A program made the position numbers and the translations under genes. From Paramecium pentaurelia (Eukaryota > Ciliophora > Oligohymenophorea > Peniculida > Parameciidae), in NCBI GenBank assembly GCA_905183005.1, contig CAJJDO010000146.1, forward strand, positions 127,151-191,150: DNA of 64,000 nucleotides, written 5' to 3'. The notes beneath the pieces were generated by a model. That model made no database searches. It was not told the DNA's origin and saw only the letters and a program-made list of their open reading frames with translations. Below are positions 48,895 through 61,263 of the stretch, piece after piece (within the stretch, counting starts at the first letter, position 1; each line of letters starts with the position of its first letter).

Positions 48895-51133
48895 TCATTC
48901 AATATCAGCTAATAAATCTTCTTCCTCATGTTATAATTGATCAACCATTTACTAATGTTTATTGTCTTCTTTGTTCAGGAACTAAAAATTAATAATATAT
49001 ATTTACATCTTAGGCTTCCTCAGCAGTTACAGTTGATTTCTAATTTTCAATGTTACTTATCAAAGTGATTCCTTATTGCACAATCTGAGCCCAAAACATA
49101 GATTAATTATATTTATCTTTAAGTACAAAGAGGAATTTATTGAAAACAGGTGTTTCATCTTCTGAAATACAAGCTTTTCTCATTTCTTTTAAACATTCCA
49201 AGGCTTTGGGAAAGAAACTGCCTTTTATTGATTAATCAACTAAACCAATTATAACTTTTTAAATTTGTTAAAGAGCAGAATCTACTTAATCTACTCTTTT
49301 TTCAGTAATCATTTTCTTAAAATCTGAAATGGGATCTACAGAACCTATTTCTTAAATAATATCATCATTGAATCCCAATTTCTATTTGGCAAACATATTA
49401 ACCATTTCTTCTTCTTCTCTATTAATTTCTACTACTTCTTCTTGTATTTATTGTTAAACTTATTAAGTAGTTTATTCATCAAATAATTATTTCCAAAATA
49501 CTTTTTTATCTTATGGTTATTTAATTTCATTAACTTTAAATTTAAATGCATTTTTCACTCTTTGTATAGCATCTTATGCATAATTATATACTCTTTATTC
49601 AGGATGTAAATATTCTAGAATCAAAGGTGAAATAGGAGGTATAACATCAGTTCTAGTAATGGCTTTATGCATAACAACTTATTAGAAATATTGTCTAGTT
49701 GGATTGGCTACATATTTCATTTTAAGTAATTCTTCTGGTTCACCTGATTAATTTGGAAGATTTTCTAAATCCATTTTATCAATTAAAGAGGCTACAGCAA
49801 TTTATTAATTAGGAGTAGATTTTCTTAAAGCAGCAAATTGAAAATGTCTAATATCTTCAGTAGTAGGTAATGAAATCATCCAAAAACAAGAATAGCTTTT
49901 TGATTTATGAGGTAATAACACAACTAATTTAGGAGAACCTTTTTCTCTTCCAACAAATCTTGCAATAGCAACTTTTTTAGTAGCAATAAGAGCTATAATT
50001 AAAGAAGATAAAGATTTCTTTGCTTTTTCACAATCAATAGATACTACCATATCTACAGTAGACATAAAATAATGTCTAGGGATTTATGATTTATCAACAA
50101 ATCCCAATAATTAAAATGATCTAGTACATTAATATTTCATTTTATCTTCCATTATACTATCTACAGGAATTAAATTTCTACCATATAAATAACCTTTAAT
50201 GATATTCTCTCTTTCAATAGGATTCATATTTGGATCTTCTGGATTATAATGAATTGTATCATTTCTAACAATATTTCTAGAAGGTTCAGTACTGAAATCA
50301 CCAATAGCAGAATGTTTTTTTAAACTTGGTAATTTTTCTTCTGTACATCTTTTATAAATTAATACTGAAATATTTGTTTCATCATTTATTTAAAAATCTC
50401 CTCTAAAAGATGCTCTTGCTTACATTTATTTTGTATGAAATTATGAATATAATTCAAATGCTATATTGGCGGGGAATATTCTCATATGATTTCTTAGTTC
50501 TTAAACCATATAATAAGTTAAACGAGAATTGATTGATTATTATTAATTTTCATAAACAGCATTAAGCATTCGATCATTTAAAATTTCTTAATTTTCAGGT
50601 TTTGTAGGATCATCTAAATCAACATCATATTCATTCATGAAATCTAATGCTATGAAATTGATTTTCACATCTACTTTTTCAATCATTTTAACCAATTTTG
50701 CTATTTTTTTCTCATTATAATCTGTCTAACCAAATCCTGCTGTAAGTACAAATATCTTTTTATCCATCTTCTTTGTCTTTACATGTTAATCTAAAGTACT
50801 AACTGATTTATCCAAAGCATCAAAAATATCTCCTCCTTATATTTTTGGTATATCATGATTAATTAATTCTGTCACATTTCTATAAAATTCTAAATCTGGA
50901 GTTGATAATGTTTAAATGTAAAAAGTATTCCCATCTTCAGCTTCTTCTGTTCCAAACAAAACTAATCCAACTTCATGATTTTTGTAATTAAAAATCTTTT
51001 ATTAAATCATCATCCCTAAACAATCAACAGCTAATTCTAATCTTGTGATTTTCTTTCCTTGAGCCTATTTGTATGGTTAATACATTGAGGCACCTACATC
51101 TAATAAAACTAAAGTTGCTTCTTTTCCTGCCAT
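48895..51133 (-). CDS. Ku80, DNA end-binding subunit of the Ku heterodimer
   Basis: Binds DNA double-strand ends with Ku70 in non-homologous end joining. One 25-nt intron (48982-49006) gives 738 codons including TGA, close to standard Ku80. The N-terminal vWA domain starts MAGKEATLVLLDVGASMYQP and contains LELAVDCLGMMIQQK and a KIFVLTAGF strand. The central beta-barrel has FRGDFQINDETNISVLIYKR, KGYLYGRNLIPVD and YSCFWMISLPTTEDIRHFQF. The C-terminal helical domain ends HEEEDLLADIE, resembling the acidic-DLL kinase-recruiting tail of animal Ku80. In Paramecium a Ku80 paralogue is needed for programmed DNA elimination; whether this is that paralogue cannot be told here. No Ku70 is in the window. 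Confidence 0.93.
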
Positions 51134-51603
51134 CTAAGAAATATATCAGATTTTTATATTTATATTAATTAATTAACCTAAATATTCTTTATTATTAATA
51201 TACCAATTTTTTTGTATTCTTTTCAAATAATTATTTTAAAAACATTATAAATTATAATACTATATGATATTTCAATCATATTATGAATCAATATAGACCT
51301 ACTATAAGTCATATATTATATATTGAAAATTATTTTAATAAATTATAAAATGCTTCATTATATAAATTAAAATATTTTACTTGAATAATTAATTTATTTC
51401 TTAATAAAATATTTAATAATGAATTAATTCAAAGTATACTATCTAATTTTATATCATAAATATGAATGAGTTATATTGAAAAAAAGAATAAATAAATTTA
51501 TGATTTGAAGATTAAAAATTTTATTAAGATTTTACTCTAAGATTTGAATATGATTTAATATTTGATATCATTATTGTTTATTTTAATTCTTTTTTTATAA
51601 ATA
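51134..51603. other. Intergenic, nothing recognised
   Basis: AT-rich gap between two minus-strand genes. No protein-like frame stands out. Confidence 0.6.
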
Positions 51604-52709
51604 TCACTATTTTTCTCTTCTTATTAAATTAGATATATGCAATGCCAATCCAAGAGTGATACCAATTGTTATCATAACCACTACATTTTTATAAGGCAAG
51701 TATCCAACTGGAATTTAATATGTTAGATGTTATTCGTATGTTGATATTTAGGCTTATTAATAGTTACCATTGAAAAATGACTTAATTAGAGAATCACCTT
51801 ATTAAGATTCCAAATAAACTCTAGGAATGTTTGGAACATATGATGTTTTATAATGTGTATCTGAAGCCAAATGATATCGAAAATGATATGGCATAATATA
51901 TGTAATTTCTTATGTCCCTTTATGTTTACTTAAAATTATGTGCTATGTGGAAAGCTCATTAGGTCTTTCTATATCTACAATTGTCATTAATTTAGCCTCA
52001 TAAGGTAACTTATCTAATTCATCTTTGTCTACATAAGTAAAAGTATCTAATTCATCTACAATAACCACATTTTAACTAGGCTATTTATCAAAAGTAATTT
52101 TAGTTTCAATAAATTAATGTAATCCAGCTCCAATTAATTTTCTTTAATAATGATATTTAGGTCCATTAGATTAATTTTTATAATTAATTTATATCTACTA
52201 TTATTGATTATTTGAATTAAGTTGTAATTAATAAGTCCAATCTTAACTTTCTATAATAAATTAGTATAAATACATTTAAATTCACTTGAATCTTATTTCT
52301 CTTATTTGAGTATTGTGAGAATTCTATTCTTAGCATTATTAATTGAAATTTCGAATTATTCAAGAAAATAATCATAAATAGTGTATTATTTGCATCTCCA
52401 ATTTTCATGATAAAACAGAGCTGATTTGTGCTCCATCTCATTTAAAATTTCACTTGTGATATATTAAAGCAATAATTTATGATTTAATTAAGTGAATGTT
52501 TTAGGATTAGGATAATTGAATTCACTTTTCTTAAGTCCATTTTTATATTAATCTGATGACAAACAATAACTAATTCGAATTGATTTTGCATCTACTTTTA
52601 TTGTCAATTGTTCATTTATATTGGATGGTAACTATCCAATAATAATTTGTGAAGAAACAAAACAAAATAATGCTAAAATAAACATAATAAATTAAATAAT
52701 TTAATTCAT
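51604..52709 (-). CDS. PIG-X-like subunit of GPI mannosyltransferase I
   Basis: PIG-X/Pbn1 stabilises the PIG-M mannosyltransferase in the ER during GPI-anchor synthesis. One 23-nt intron gives 361 codons including TGA. A signal peptide (MFILALFCFVSSQ) starts the protein. The conserved luminal domain shows YHYQRKLIGAGLHQFIETKI, then DELDTFTYVDKDELDKLPYE, VDIERPNELSTQH, and EITYIMPYHFRYH, all features of the family. A single transmembrane helix (VVVMITIGITLGLALHI) and a short basic tail (NLIRREKQ) end it, as expected for an ER type I protein. Ciliates have abundant GPI-anchored surface antigens, so the role fits. Confidence 0.85.
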
Positions 52710-52771
52710 CTAAAGAAAAGTGTACAGAATATAATTATATAATTAATTAAAAAATCAATTAATAAAATACA

Positions 52772-53035
52772 TCATAAATTCTATTGAAATTATATTATTT
52801 ATAAATAACAATTCAAAGTTTCTACAAATATTAATAAAACATACTAATCAAATGGTTTATAGAAATTTGATAATCCTTTTATAATTGTATACCAATTTTC
52901 ATTTAAACAAATGATATAATTTACAAGATATTCCTTAATTGAGGATTGATTACTGATTTTTTAAATATTGTTAAAAGAATTAAACCATTAGCCATTTTAT
53001 ATCAAATCACTTTTATTTAATTAAAATAATATCAT
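52772..53035 (-). CDS. Small hypothetical protein, 87 aa
   Basis: Intronless 88-codon frame (ATG to TGA) starting MILFQLNKSDLIQNGQWF. It reads as a compact helical protein with mixed composition (SIKEYLVNYIICLNENWYTI, FYKPFDQYVLLIFVET). The other two frames across the same bases are broken by several TGAs. No family recognised. It lies between the P5 ATPase stop and the PIG-X start, all on the same strand. Confidence 0.5.
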
Positions 53036-53196
53036 TATTTTCAGTTATGTTTTAATTAAATCTTTCGATTTTTTCAGTATGAGTATAATTAAAAATAAAA
53101 CTACCCTTATAATAAATCATTTTTTATATAAATTTCATTTATAGATATGTCTTAAAATTGATCTTTAATAAAAATAAATTTGTTATTTTATTTTGT

Positions 53197-54379
53197 TAAT
53201 AATTCAAAATTCTATTTTCTTTTTTGAAGGAAGATATTTCTATAAAATAGTTTAGGTAATGAATCCTAATAAGGAGGCTATTACAACAACGGCTATCATT
53301 ATCCAATTATAACCTTAGAAACTAGAAATATAAATAAAATATGATTACGCATTATCATTGACATTAATCAATTTTGCCCATTTTCCTCCTTTTGGAAATA
53401 TAGCTGAAACAAAGAATAAAATGAAACCTAATAATGTCCATAAGAGTAATAAATAGTTTCTAAAATATCTTTATTTGAAAGGATTGGAAATGTAAAGATT
53501 GATTGCAAATGTCATAAAGAAGAACATTAAACTCATAAACATTACAGATTGTATATCTCCAGATTTCTTTAATTCATCAATTGGTTTTGGTATACAATTA
53601 ATAATTGGTTCATCTATTTCACATGTATGAACATCTCTAACTGCTTATGAAATAAAAAAATTAACAATCAATCTAAAAATAATAATTTATTATAATACCC
53701 TGCTGCTCCCCAAATTAAATTATTATAAATTTAAATTTAATTATAAATAGCAAATTAATCATCTAATGGATTATATTTAGCTAAAGTATCACATGGACCA
53801 GATAAACATAAAAATATCAATAAAGGAATATTTGATATAATAGATGTATAAGTAAATTAAAAATCTGCAAATGTTTCAGCTTCTAAAAATGTAAAAAGTA
53901 CAGCTATGAATTTTAATGTATTAACACTAATTTAATATTAAAACACTTCAATAATAGTCATAGTAGCTGCTTTGCCTTATAATAATACTTTAACAACACA
54001 ATCTAATGATGTAGATTTACTACTAAAAGGTGCTGTATATGATGCATCAGCTTCACTAAATGATATTCCAACTTATGCTTATGAAATAGCTGACTAAAAT
54101 TAAATATAATTAAAATAATTACACAATCATTAGCTCCATCTCCACACATTAATACTTATCTTCCAAAACTTTATATTATTTGTATAATTAATTTCTTTTA
54201 TTCAGGTTTTTAACGAGCAAATACTTTAGTTTTTTTAATAATAGAAATTGCAATTTATGCAAAAGATCCATCATCAATATCAATTTAATTAATTTCAGTA
54301 AATATCTTTTCTTTACTTTATTATTTACCAAAACTATTTTATGAATTTTTAGATTCAATTAAAAAATTACCTTTATTAA
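53197..54379. repeat. First copy of a 1.18-kb contig overlap
   Basis: Matches 54381-55563 base for base apart from a few substitutions, for example ctaactgctta against ctaacagctta, and aataataattt against aatactaattt. The single N at 54380 separates the copies. Confidence 0.93.
53204..54379 (-). pseudogene. Duplicate 3' part of the P5 ATPase gene (assembly overlap)
   Basis: Codes the same C-terminal helices as 54388-55563, ending at TGA with the tail QKYLPSKKKIEF. It is cut at 54379 by the N at 54380. The 1183 bp at 53197-54379 match 54381-55563 with only scattered substitutions. I read it as the end of one contig that was not merged with the next, not as a separate gene. Confidence 0.85.
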
Positions 54380-54380
54380 N
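54380..54380. other. Assembly gap (single N)
   Basis: A single n at the join between two overlapping contigs inside the P5 ATPase gene. Confidence 0.98.
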
Positions 54381-54387
54381 TAATAAT

Positions 54388-57300
54388 TCAAAATTCTATT
54401 TTCTTTTTTGAAGGAAGATATTTCTATAAAATAGTTTAGGTAATGAATCCTAATAAGGAGGCTATTACAACAACGGCTATCATTATCCAATTATAACCTT
54501 AGAAACTAGAAATATAAATAAAATATGATTACGCATTATCATTGACATTAATCAATTTTGCCCATTTTCCTCCTTTTGGAAATATAGCTGAAACAAAGAA
54601 TAAAATGAAACCTAATAATGTCCATAAGAGTAATAAATAGTTTCTAAAATATCTTTATTTGAAAGGATTGGAAATGTAAAGATTGATTGCAAATGTCATA
54701 AAGAAGAACATTAAACTCATAAACATTACAGATTGTATATCTCCAGATTTCTTTAATTCATCAATTGGTTTTGGTATACAATTAATAATTGGTTCATCTA
54801 TTTCACATGTATGAACATCTCTAACAGCTTATGAAATAAAAAAATTAACAATCAATCTAAAAATACTAATTTATTATAATACCCTGCTGCTCCCCAAATT
54901 AAATTATTATAAATTTAAATTTAATTATAAATAGCAAATTAATCATCTAATGGATTATATTTAGCTAAAGTATCACATGGACCAGATAAACATAAAAATA
55001 TCAATAAAGGAATATTTGATATAATAGATGTATAAGTAAATTAAAAATCTGCAAATGTTTCAGCTTCTAAAAATGTAAAAAGTACAGCTATGAATTTTAA
55101 TGTATTAACACTAATTTAATATTAAAACACTTCAATAATAGTCATAGTAGCTGCTTTGCCTTATAATAATACTTTAACAACACAATCTAATGATGTAGAT
55201 TTACTACTAAAAGGTGCTGTATATGATGCATCAGCTTCACTAAATGATATTCCAACTTATGCTTATGAAATAGCTGACTAAAATTAAATATAATTAAAAT
55301 AATTACACAATCATTAGCTCCATCTCCACACATTAATACTTATCTTCCAAAACTTTATATTATTTGTATAATTAATTTCTTTTATTCAGGTTTTTAACGA
55401 GCAAATACTTTAGTTTTTTTAATAATAGAAATTGCAATTTATGCAAAAGATCCATCATCAATATCAATTTAATTAATTTCAGTAAATATCTTTTCTTTAC
55501 TTTATTATTTACCAAAACTATTTTATGAATTTTTAGATTCAATTAAAAAATTACCTTTATTAAACATATATTCTAAAAACTTACCTGTTAATGCTAATTC
55601 TTATTGAGTACTTAAAAATTATTCTAATTCTTAAATACTATTAGGTTATGATTCTTTTATAATTTATTGATTGTTATTACATTAAAGTATAATTTCTTAA
55701 TTGGATTAATTATAATCTAAAAATGTAATTTCATTATCTTAATTAACAATACCAGCTAATTTTGCACATTAAATAGTTGTTAATGGATTATCACCTGATA
55801 TTACTTTTATATCTAATCCTGTTTCTTTTAAAGTTGTAATAATATCAAATGTATCTGATTTCAATGGATTTTCCATAACTAAAAGTCCAACAAAATTTAA
55901 TTATTATTCTAATTATTCTCTTTATTAATCAATCTAATTTTATTATAATTCTTTATATGCTAATCCTAAAACTCTATATCCTTTTATAGCATTCAAATTA
56001 AATTCTTCAATTAAATCATCTCTTTTCTTAATTGAAATTGAATTAATTGATTCAGGAGAACCTTTTACATATAAATAATATTTAGATCCATCAGTTACAA
56101 TAACACTCATCATAGATTTTTATGAACTAAAGTCAAATATTTTATGAATTGTATAGATTTTTCCATTTCCCTCAATAGTTACAGGATTATTATGAAAATT
56201 ACATTACCAACCAACAAAATTAAGCATTTCAATTTCTAAAGGATCTCCTAATAATTAACCATTTAATTTTATTAAATGATGACAACATCCCATTATGGCA
56301 TCCAAAATTGGTTTTTCTTCTTCTGGAAATGCTTTAATTGCTTTAAATCCCAAAGTAGTAAGTGTACCTGTTTTATCAAAACAACAAGTATCTATTCTCC
56401 CAGCTGATTCTACTTTATCAGCATTATTTCCAATAACTCCTTTGGCTTCAAGTCTAACCAAACTAGCAGTTTTACAAATTTAAAAGAAAATAGGCATTGA
56501 TGGTGGAATTGACCAAACAATATTATCCAAGAATCTTAAAACTAAAATACTTGATTTGAATTCCATTGGTAAATATTCAATCAAAAGGAATCCATATACA
56601 ATAGAAATAATAAATGCTATTTCAATGAATGAATTTTGCAGCTTAGATATAAAATCTCATTGAAGGAGGTTCAGGGAAAAGTACATTTCTAAAATATTAT
56701 CCTCTTAAAGATGTAAAACCTGTTCTAAGTACAATAGCAATATTTTCTTAGGTATTATTAACTTAAATCAATTTAGTTCCTTCAAATAAACAATGTTAAG
56801 ACATTTTTTCAAGTTCAAATATAGAATTTTGATTTGGTAATGCACTTTTTGGAATAGGAATACCTTCACCTGTTAAAGTAGCTTCATTAACAATAACATC
56901 ACCAGATATAATAGCACAATCACAATTTAATGTTTAATTTTCTTTAAGTATAAGTAAATCACCTGGTACAAGATCAGCTCCATTGATAAGTTTAAATTAA
57001 TCTGCTTCTTTAATTGTTACGTCTTAATGTATATTTGCCAATTATTATAGTCTTCTTCTTGATCTTACATATAAAAAGTAATTCAGATAGACTGTTAATA
57101 CTGTGAAAATCAAGATCAGAACTGGTTAAAGTACTGTTTTCTCTGCAAACCAAATGGCAACAGCAAAATATTATAAAATATTGAATGGACCTGTAAATGC
57201 ATGTAATGAATATATGAATATTGATTCTATTGGTATTTTAAGTTAACATGTTCCAAAATNAGAACCTTTTACATATAAATAATATTTAGATCCATCAGTT

Positions 57301-59008
57301 ACAATAACACTCATCATAGATTTTTATGAACTAAAGTCAAATATTTTATGAATTGTATAGATTTTTCCATTTCCCTCAATAGTTACAGGATTATTATGAA
57401 AATTACATTACCAACCAACAAAATTAAGCATTTCAATTTCTAAAGGATCTCCTAATAATTAACCATTTAATTTTATTAAATGATGACAACATCCCATTAT
57501 GGCATCCAAAATTGGTTTTTCTTCTTCTGGAAATGCTTTAATTGCTTTAAATCCCAAAGTAGTAAGTGTACCTGTTTTATCAAAACAACAAGTATCTATT
57601 CTCCCAGCTGATTCTACTTTATCAGCATTATTTCCAATAACTCCTTTGGCTTCAAGTCTAACCAAACTAGCAGTTTTACAAATTTAAAAGAAAATAGGCA
57701 TTGATGGTGGAATTGACCAAACAATATTATCCAAGAATCTTAAAACTAAAATACTTGATTTGAATTCCATTGGTAAATATTCAATCAAAAGGAATCCATA
57801 TACAACAGCAATAATAAATGCTATTTCAAGAATGAATTTTGCAGCTTAGATATAAAATCTCATTGATGGAGGTTCAGGGAAAAGTACATTTCTAAAATAT
57901 TATCCTCTTAAAGATGTAAAACCTGTTCTAAGTACAATAGCAATATTTTCTTAGGTATTATTAACTTAAATCAATTTAGTTCCTTCAAATAAACAATGTT
58001 AAGACATTTTTTCAAGTTCAAATATAGAATTTTGATTTGGTAATGCACTTTTTGGAATAGGAATACCTTCACCTGTTAAAGTAGCTTCATTAACAATAAC
58101 ATCACCAGATATAATAGCACAATCACAATTTAATGTTTAATTTTCTTTAAGTATAAGTAAATCACCTGGTACAAGATCAGCTCCATTGATAAGTTTAAAT
58201 TAATCTGCTTCTTTAATTGTTACGTCTTAATGTATATTTGCCAATTATTATAGTCTTCTTCTTGATCTTACATATAAAAAGTAATTCAGATAGACTGTTA
58301 ATACTGTGAAAATCAAGATCAGAACTGGTTAAAGTACTGTTTTCTCTGCAAACCAAATGGCAACAGCAAAATATTATAAAATATTGAATGGACCTGTAAA
58401 TGCATGTAATGAATATATGAATATTGATTCTATTGGTATTTTAAGTTAACATGTTCCAAAATATTAAATTTTAAGTTCTCTTGAAAGTGTATTTCTGGAT
58501 TATACAATTTCAGAAATGACTTTTTCTTTTGCATCAAATTCAATGGGTTCGTAACTTTTAATTTATTCATTAAATCTGTATTTAAGCATTCTTGAATAGT
58601 TAGTTTATATACCTAAAGATAAAATGGGGTTTATTATCAATGAATTTTTTGGCACAAACAAATTATTCTCCAGAAACTGTTTCAATTTAGTAATGAGTAG
58701 CGACTGATTCATCCTGACATTAAGTAAAGAGAAAGGCATTGTAAAATTTTCTGGAATACCTTAGGGCTAAGGCAAAAATAAATGCAGAACAAATTGAGAA
58801 CACAACCTAACTATCTTTATTTTATAATTACTGCCAAAAGAAGTCTAATTTTGCTAAGTTGTACAGGTGTAACTTGGTATAGAATATGCTGGCCTTCAAT
58901 ATCTGAGTTTTTCACAGGATAGGACATTAAGATTGAATAATTAAAATGATTGATTTGAAGATCAATCAAATCAAGATATTTAAATTGGATTGTATTAATT
59001 ACATACAT
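54388..59008 (-). CDS. P5-type (P5B-like) cation/polyamine-transporting ATPase
   Basis: P5B ATPases such as ATP13A2 move polyamines across endo-lysosomal membranes. Start MYVINTIQFKYLDLIDLQ at 59008. The window splits the gene: 57261-59008 holds the 5' part, 54388-57259 the rest, and 57261-58462 repeats 56057-57259. Landmarks: N-terminal hydrophobic hairpin, LVPGDLLILKENQTLNCDCA, the A-domain loop ATLTGEGIPI, IPPSMPI in M4, phosphorylation site CFDKTGTLT (Asp at 56375-56377), LKSDTFDIITTLKETGLDIK, GDGANDC, and FSEADASYTAPF. The M4 'PPSMP' and the D/FSEA block point to P5, with P5B more likely than P5A. TGEG replaces the usual TGES in both copies. Confidence 0.85.
56057..58462. repeat. Second contig overlap, 1.2 kb repeated once
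   Basis: 56057-57259 and 57261-58462 are the same sequence with a 1-nt indel and a few substitutions (aatagaaataat against aacagcaataat; tgaaggagg against tgatggagg). The N at 57260 marks the join. In the ATPase gene this repeats the phosphorylation and A-domain region. Confidence 0.93.
57260..57260. other. Assembly gap (single N)
   Basis: A single n at the second join between overlapping contigs inside the P5 ATPase gene. Confidence 0.98.
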
Positions 59009-59655
59009 TTAATATGTCACTTATAAAGAAATTAATAATTGGAAATAATTTTTGCATCATGATTTAATATAATTAACATAAAACGTTTGTAAAAAAATAA
59101 CTAATTATATCATGAAGGATCACAAATGATCACAGTTTGAATATAAATCAATATTTTATATTTCATCATTAAAATTATCAATTCTGATCAAAATTCATAT
59201 GTTATACTAAATGTGTTAATAATGATAATATTTATACATCTAAATATTCAACGTTCAATGAATACTAGTAATGAACTTATACTTAATAAATAAAAAATTA
59301 ATTTTAAATGAATGGGATTAATAAAAAGTATAAAAATGAGTACGTTATTTTTTGTTCTGTAAGTATTTATTTCTTTTAAAATTCATACTTGTTCAATATT
59401 ATTCATCATAATAAATGATAATATAATATCAACTAAAGATTGAATATGAAAATATTGTAAAATTGCAATTTATTTTGAATAGCCAATTCATTCTCATTTG
59501 ATAATTATTGATGAGAAATATATACTGATTACCAAAATTAATTATTTTTAGTTAATTAAATAAATTGATTAGTACTAAATTTTTTAATAACTCTATAAAA
59601 GAGAAATAATAAAAGACAACTTTAATAGAGCTAAAATTAATGCTAAAAAGATGGT
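59009..59655. other. Intergenic, nothing secure
   Basis: AT-rich region upstream of the P5 ATPase start. An open Gln/Asn/Lys frame may extend the small plus-strand gene at 59656 leftward, but no start codon supports it. Confidence 0.5.
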
Positions 59656-59926
59656 ATGTATGATCCAAAAAGACACTAAAATGAAATATAAATTGATATC
59701 AAATAAAAAGATGATTAATTTATATAAATGAACGAAGAATTCAAGTTTGTTTAAAAAATAAAATGATTAATATAAGCATCTGAAAAAAACATGTAAATTT
59801 TTAGAATCTGATTGTGATCCAAAAATCAAAGATTGTCCACCAACAACCTTACAATTTGAATATTATATATTTTAAGTGTATTAGATAATTTTTAATGTAG
59901 AAATAATAAATAAACTGCATAGATGA
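59656..59926 (+). CDS. Possible 80-aa hypothetical protein
   Basis: Start MYDPKRHQNEIQIDIKQ; one 28-nt intron with a GTTTAA donor gives 81 codons including TGA. The second exon has protein-like text with three cysteines (KKTCKFLESDCDPKIKDCPP). A further GTG...TAG splice near 59882-59906 would lengthen it. No family recognised. It converges with the EF-hand gene. Confidence 0.35.
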
Positions 59927-60026
59927 AGGATAGTTATAAATTAATGTTACTATTTTGAATTCTATCATTATTGCCAATAAGTCTTTTTTCAACTTTTAAA
60001 TGAGTTTATTATAGATGTATAATAAT

Positions 60027-60653
60027 TCATTTAAGTATTTTCTTAACAATATCAATGTAAAGGAATTTCCCTTCATTTTTAGGATCAATAAATTTCATAT
60101 ACTCATCTGCTTCATCTTCTGTAAATCTATATCCCATTGTCATTAATAATTCTTTAAAGTATTCACTTTAAATATACCCTGTGTTTTCTAAATCTACTGA
60201 TTTAAAGGCTATTTTAATAATATTTGAGTTGTACCTTCTATTAATTATTCTTCTCTATCTTATTCTCTCTTTTTCTTGCTTACAAGAATGAACAAAGCAT
60301 CTGATCTGATACCTTGACCTTCTGAATCTTCAAGCTCTTTATACAATTCACTCAATTCTTATTCATCATATACATAACCAATTGAAGTCAATAGTTCTTA
60401 TAATTCTGTGAAATTAATTCTTTCATCATTATCTCTATCAAACAATTAAAAATTTTCTCTGTATTTCTTATCTTCTGCATCAGAAAATAATCTATATCAA
60501 TAATAATTAACACTTTTTAAAATTGTCATCTGAATACAAATGACTTTTAAGTTCTTCAATTACAGTTCTAGGGTCTATTTTTGGTAATCCATCATTCAGT
60601 GACACTTTTTCTTTTTATCTAACTTAAGATAAGTTAGTTTATGTTTAATTCAT
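60027..60653 (-). CDS. EF-hand calcium-binding protein, calmodulin/centrin-like
   Basis: Two introns (22 and 26 nt) give 193 codons including TGA. Four EF-hand-like helix-loop-helix units can be traced. The best loop is LFDRDNDERINFTELQEL (Asp-x-Asp-x-Asp...Glu pattern). One is looser (LEDSEGQGIRSDAL), a third is SVDLENTGYIQSEYF, and the last is FIDPKNEGKFLYIDI. Several loops lack one or two ligating acids, so calcium affinity is probably low in those. The N-terminal ~45 residues are basic and Gln-rich. Centrin-like or calmodulin-like function is possible. It is followed on the same strand by a CDPK gene. Confidence 0.82.
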
Positions 60654-61263
60654 TAAAATTAAAATACAAATATTTCATTATTCCTATTTCAATATACTCT
60701 AAATATTCTTATTAATTTTAACTTAAAGATGGAAGGATCTAAAGTGATTAACTTAAAAATATTGGATTTTTCTAATATAAGTTAAATTTGATATAATTAA
60801 TTAAAGATCTGTTATTAAGAAATAGATGTAGATTATTTCCATTATCACCTCTGATTTAAAGATATTTATTTCTCTTTATTCTGATATTTTATTTATTTCT
60901 TTTCTTGTTTTTGTTATCAAAATTATTTAATAATTTCCATATAAATTAAGTAAATCATGATGATTTTAAAAAAATTGTGATAATAATTTTAATTCTTGTC
61001 AAATAATAGTTATATAAAATCTTAATTAAATTGTTCAACATTTTATTTTCTATTTGTTCTTCTTAAATATACAAAATAAACTAGGAAATGATCAAAAGTA
61101 TGTTACATTAAAAAAAAATATAAGCAGTGAATGAGAAGATAAAAATTATAATAATTGTATGGCATCCTAAGTATTCTCTTTCAATTTTTATGAAAAGTAA
61201 AAATAATTATATAAATTAAACTAAATAAATAAATAGAGATAACTAATTATATATATATAAGTA
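60654..61263. other. Intergenic, no secure gene
   Basis: AT-rich. A plus-strand frame from ATG 60729 has hydrophobic stretches after a candidate intron but no stop before it runs antisense into the CDPK gene; not called. Confidence 0.5.

Noticed and set aside
54388..58462. True tandem duplication of an ATPase gene
   Set aside because: Each repeat boundary coincides exactly with a single N, and only part of the gene is repeated each time; unmerged contig ends explain it better.
60729..61263. Plus-strand gene starting MEGSKVINLKIL
   Set aside because: After a candidate intron the frame is hydrophobic and open, but it runs without a stop into the antisense of the CDPK gene; no support for a real end.
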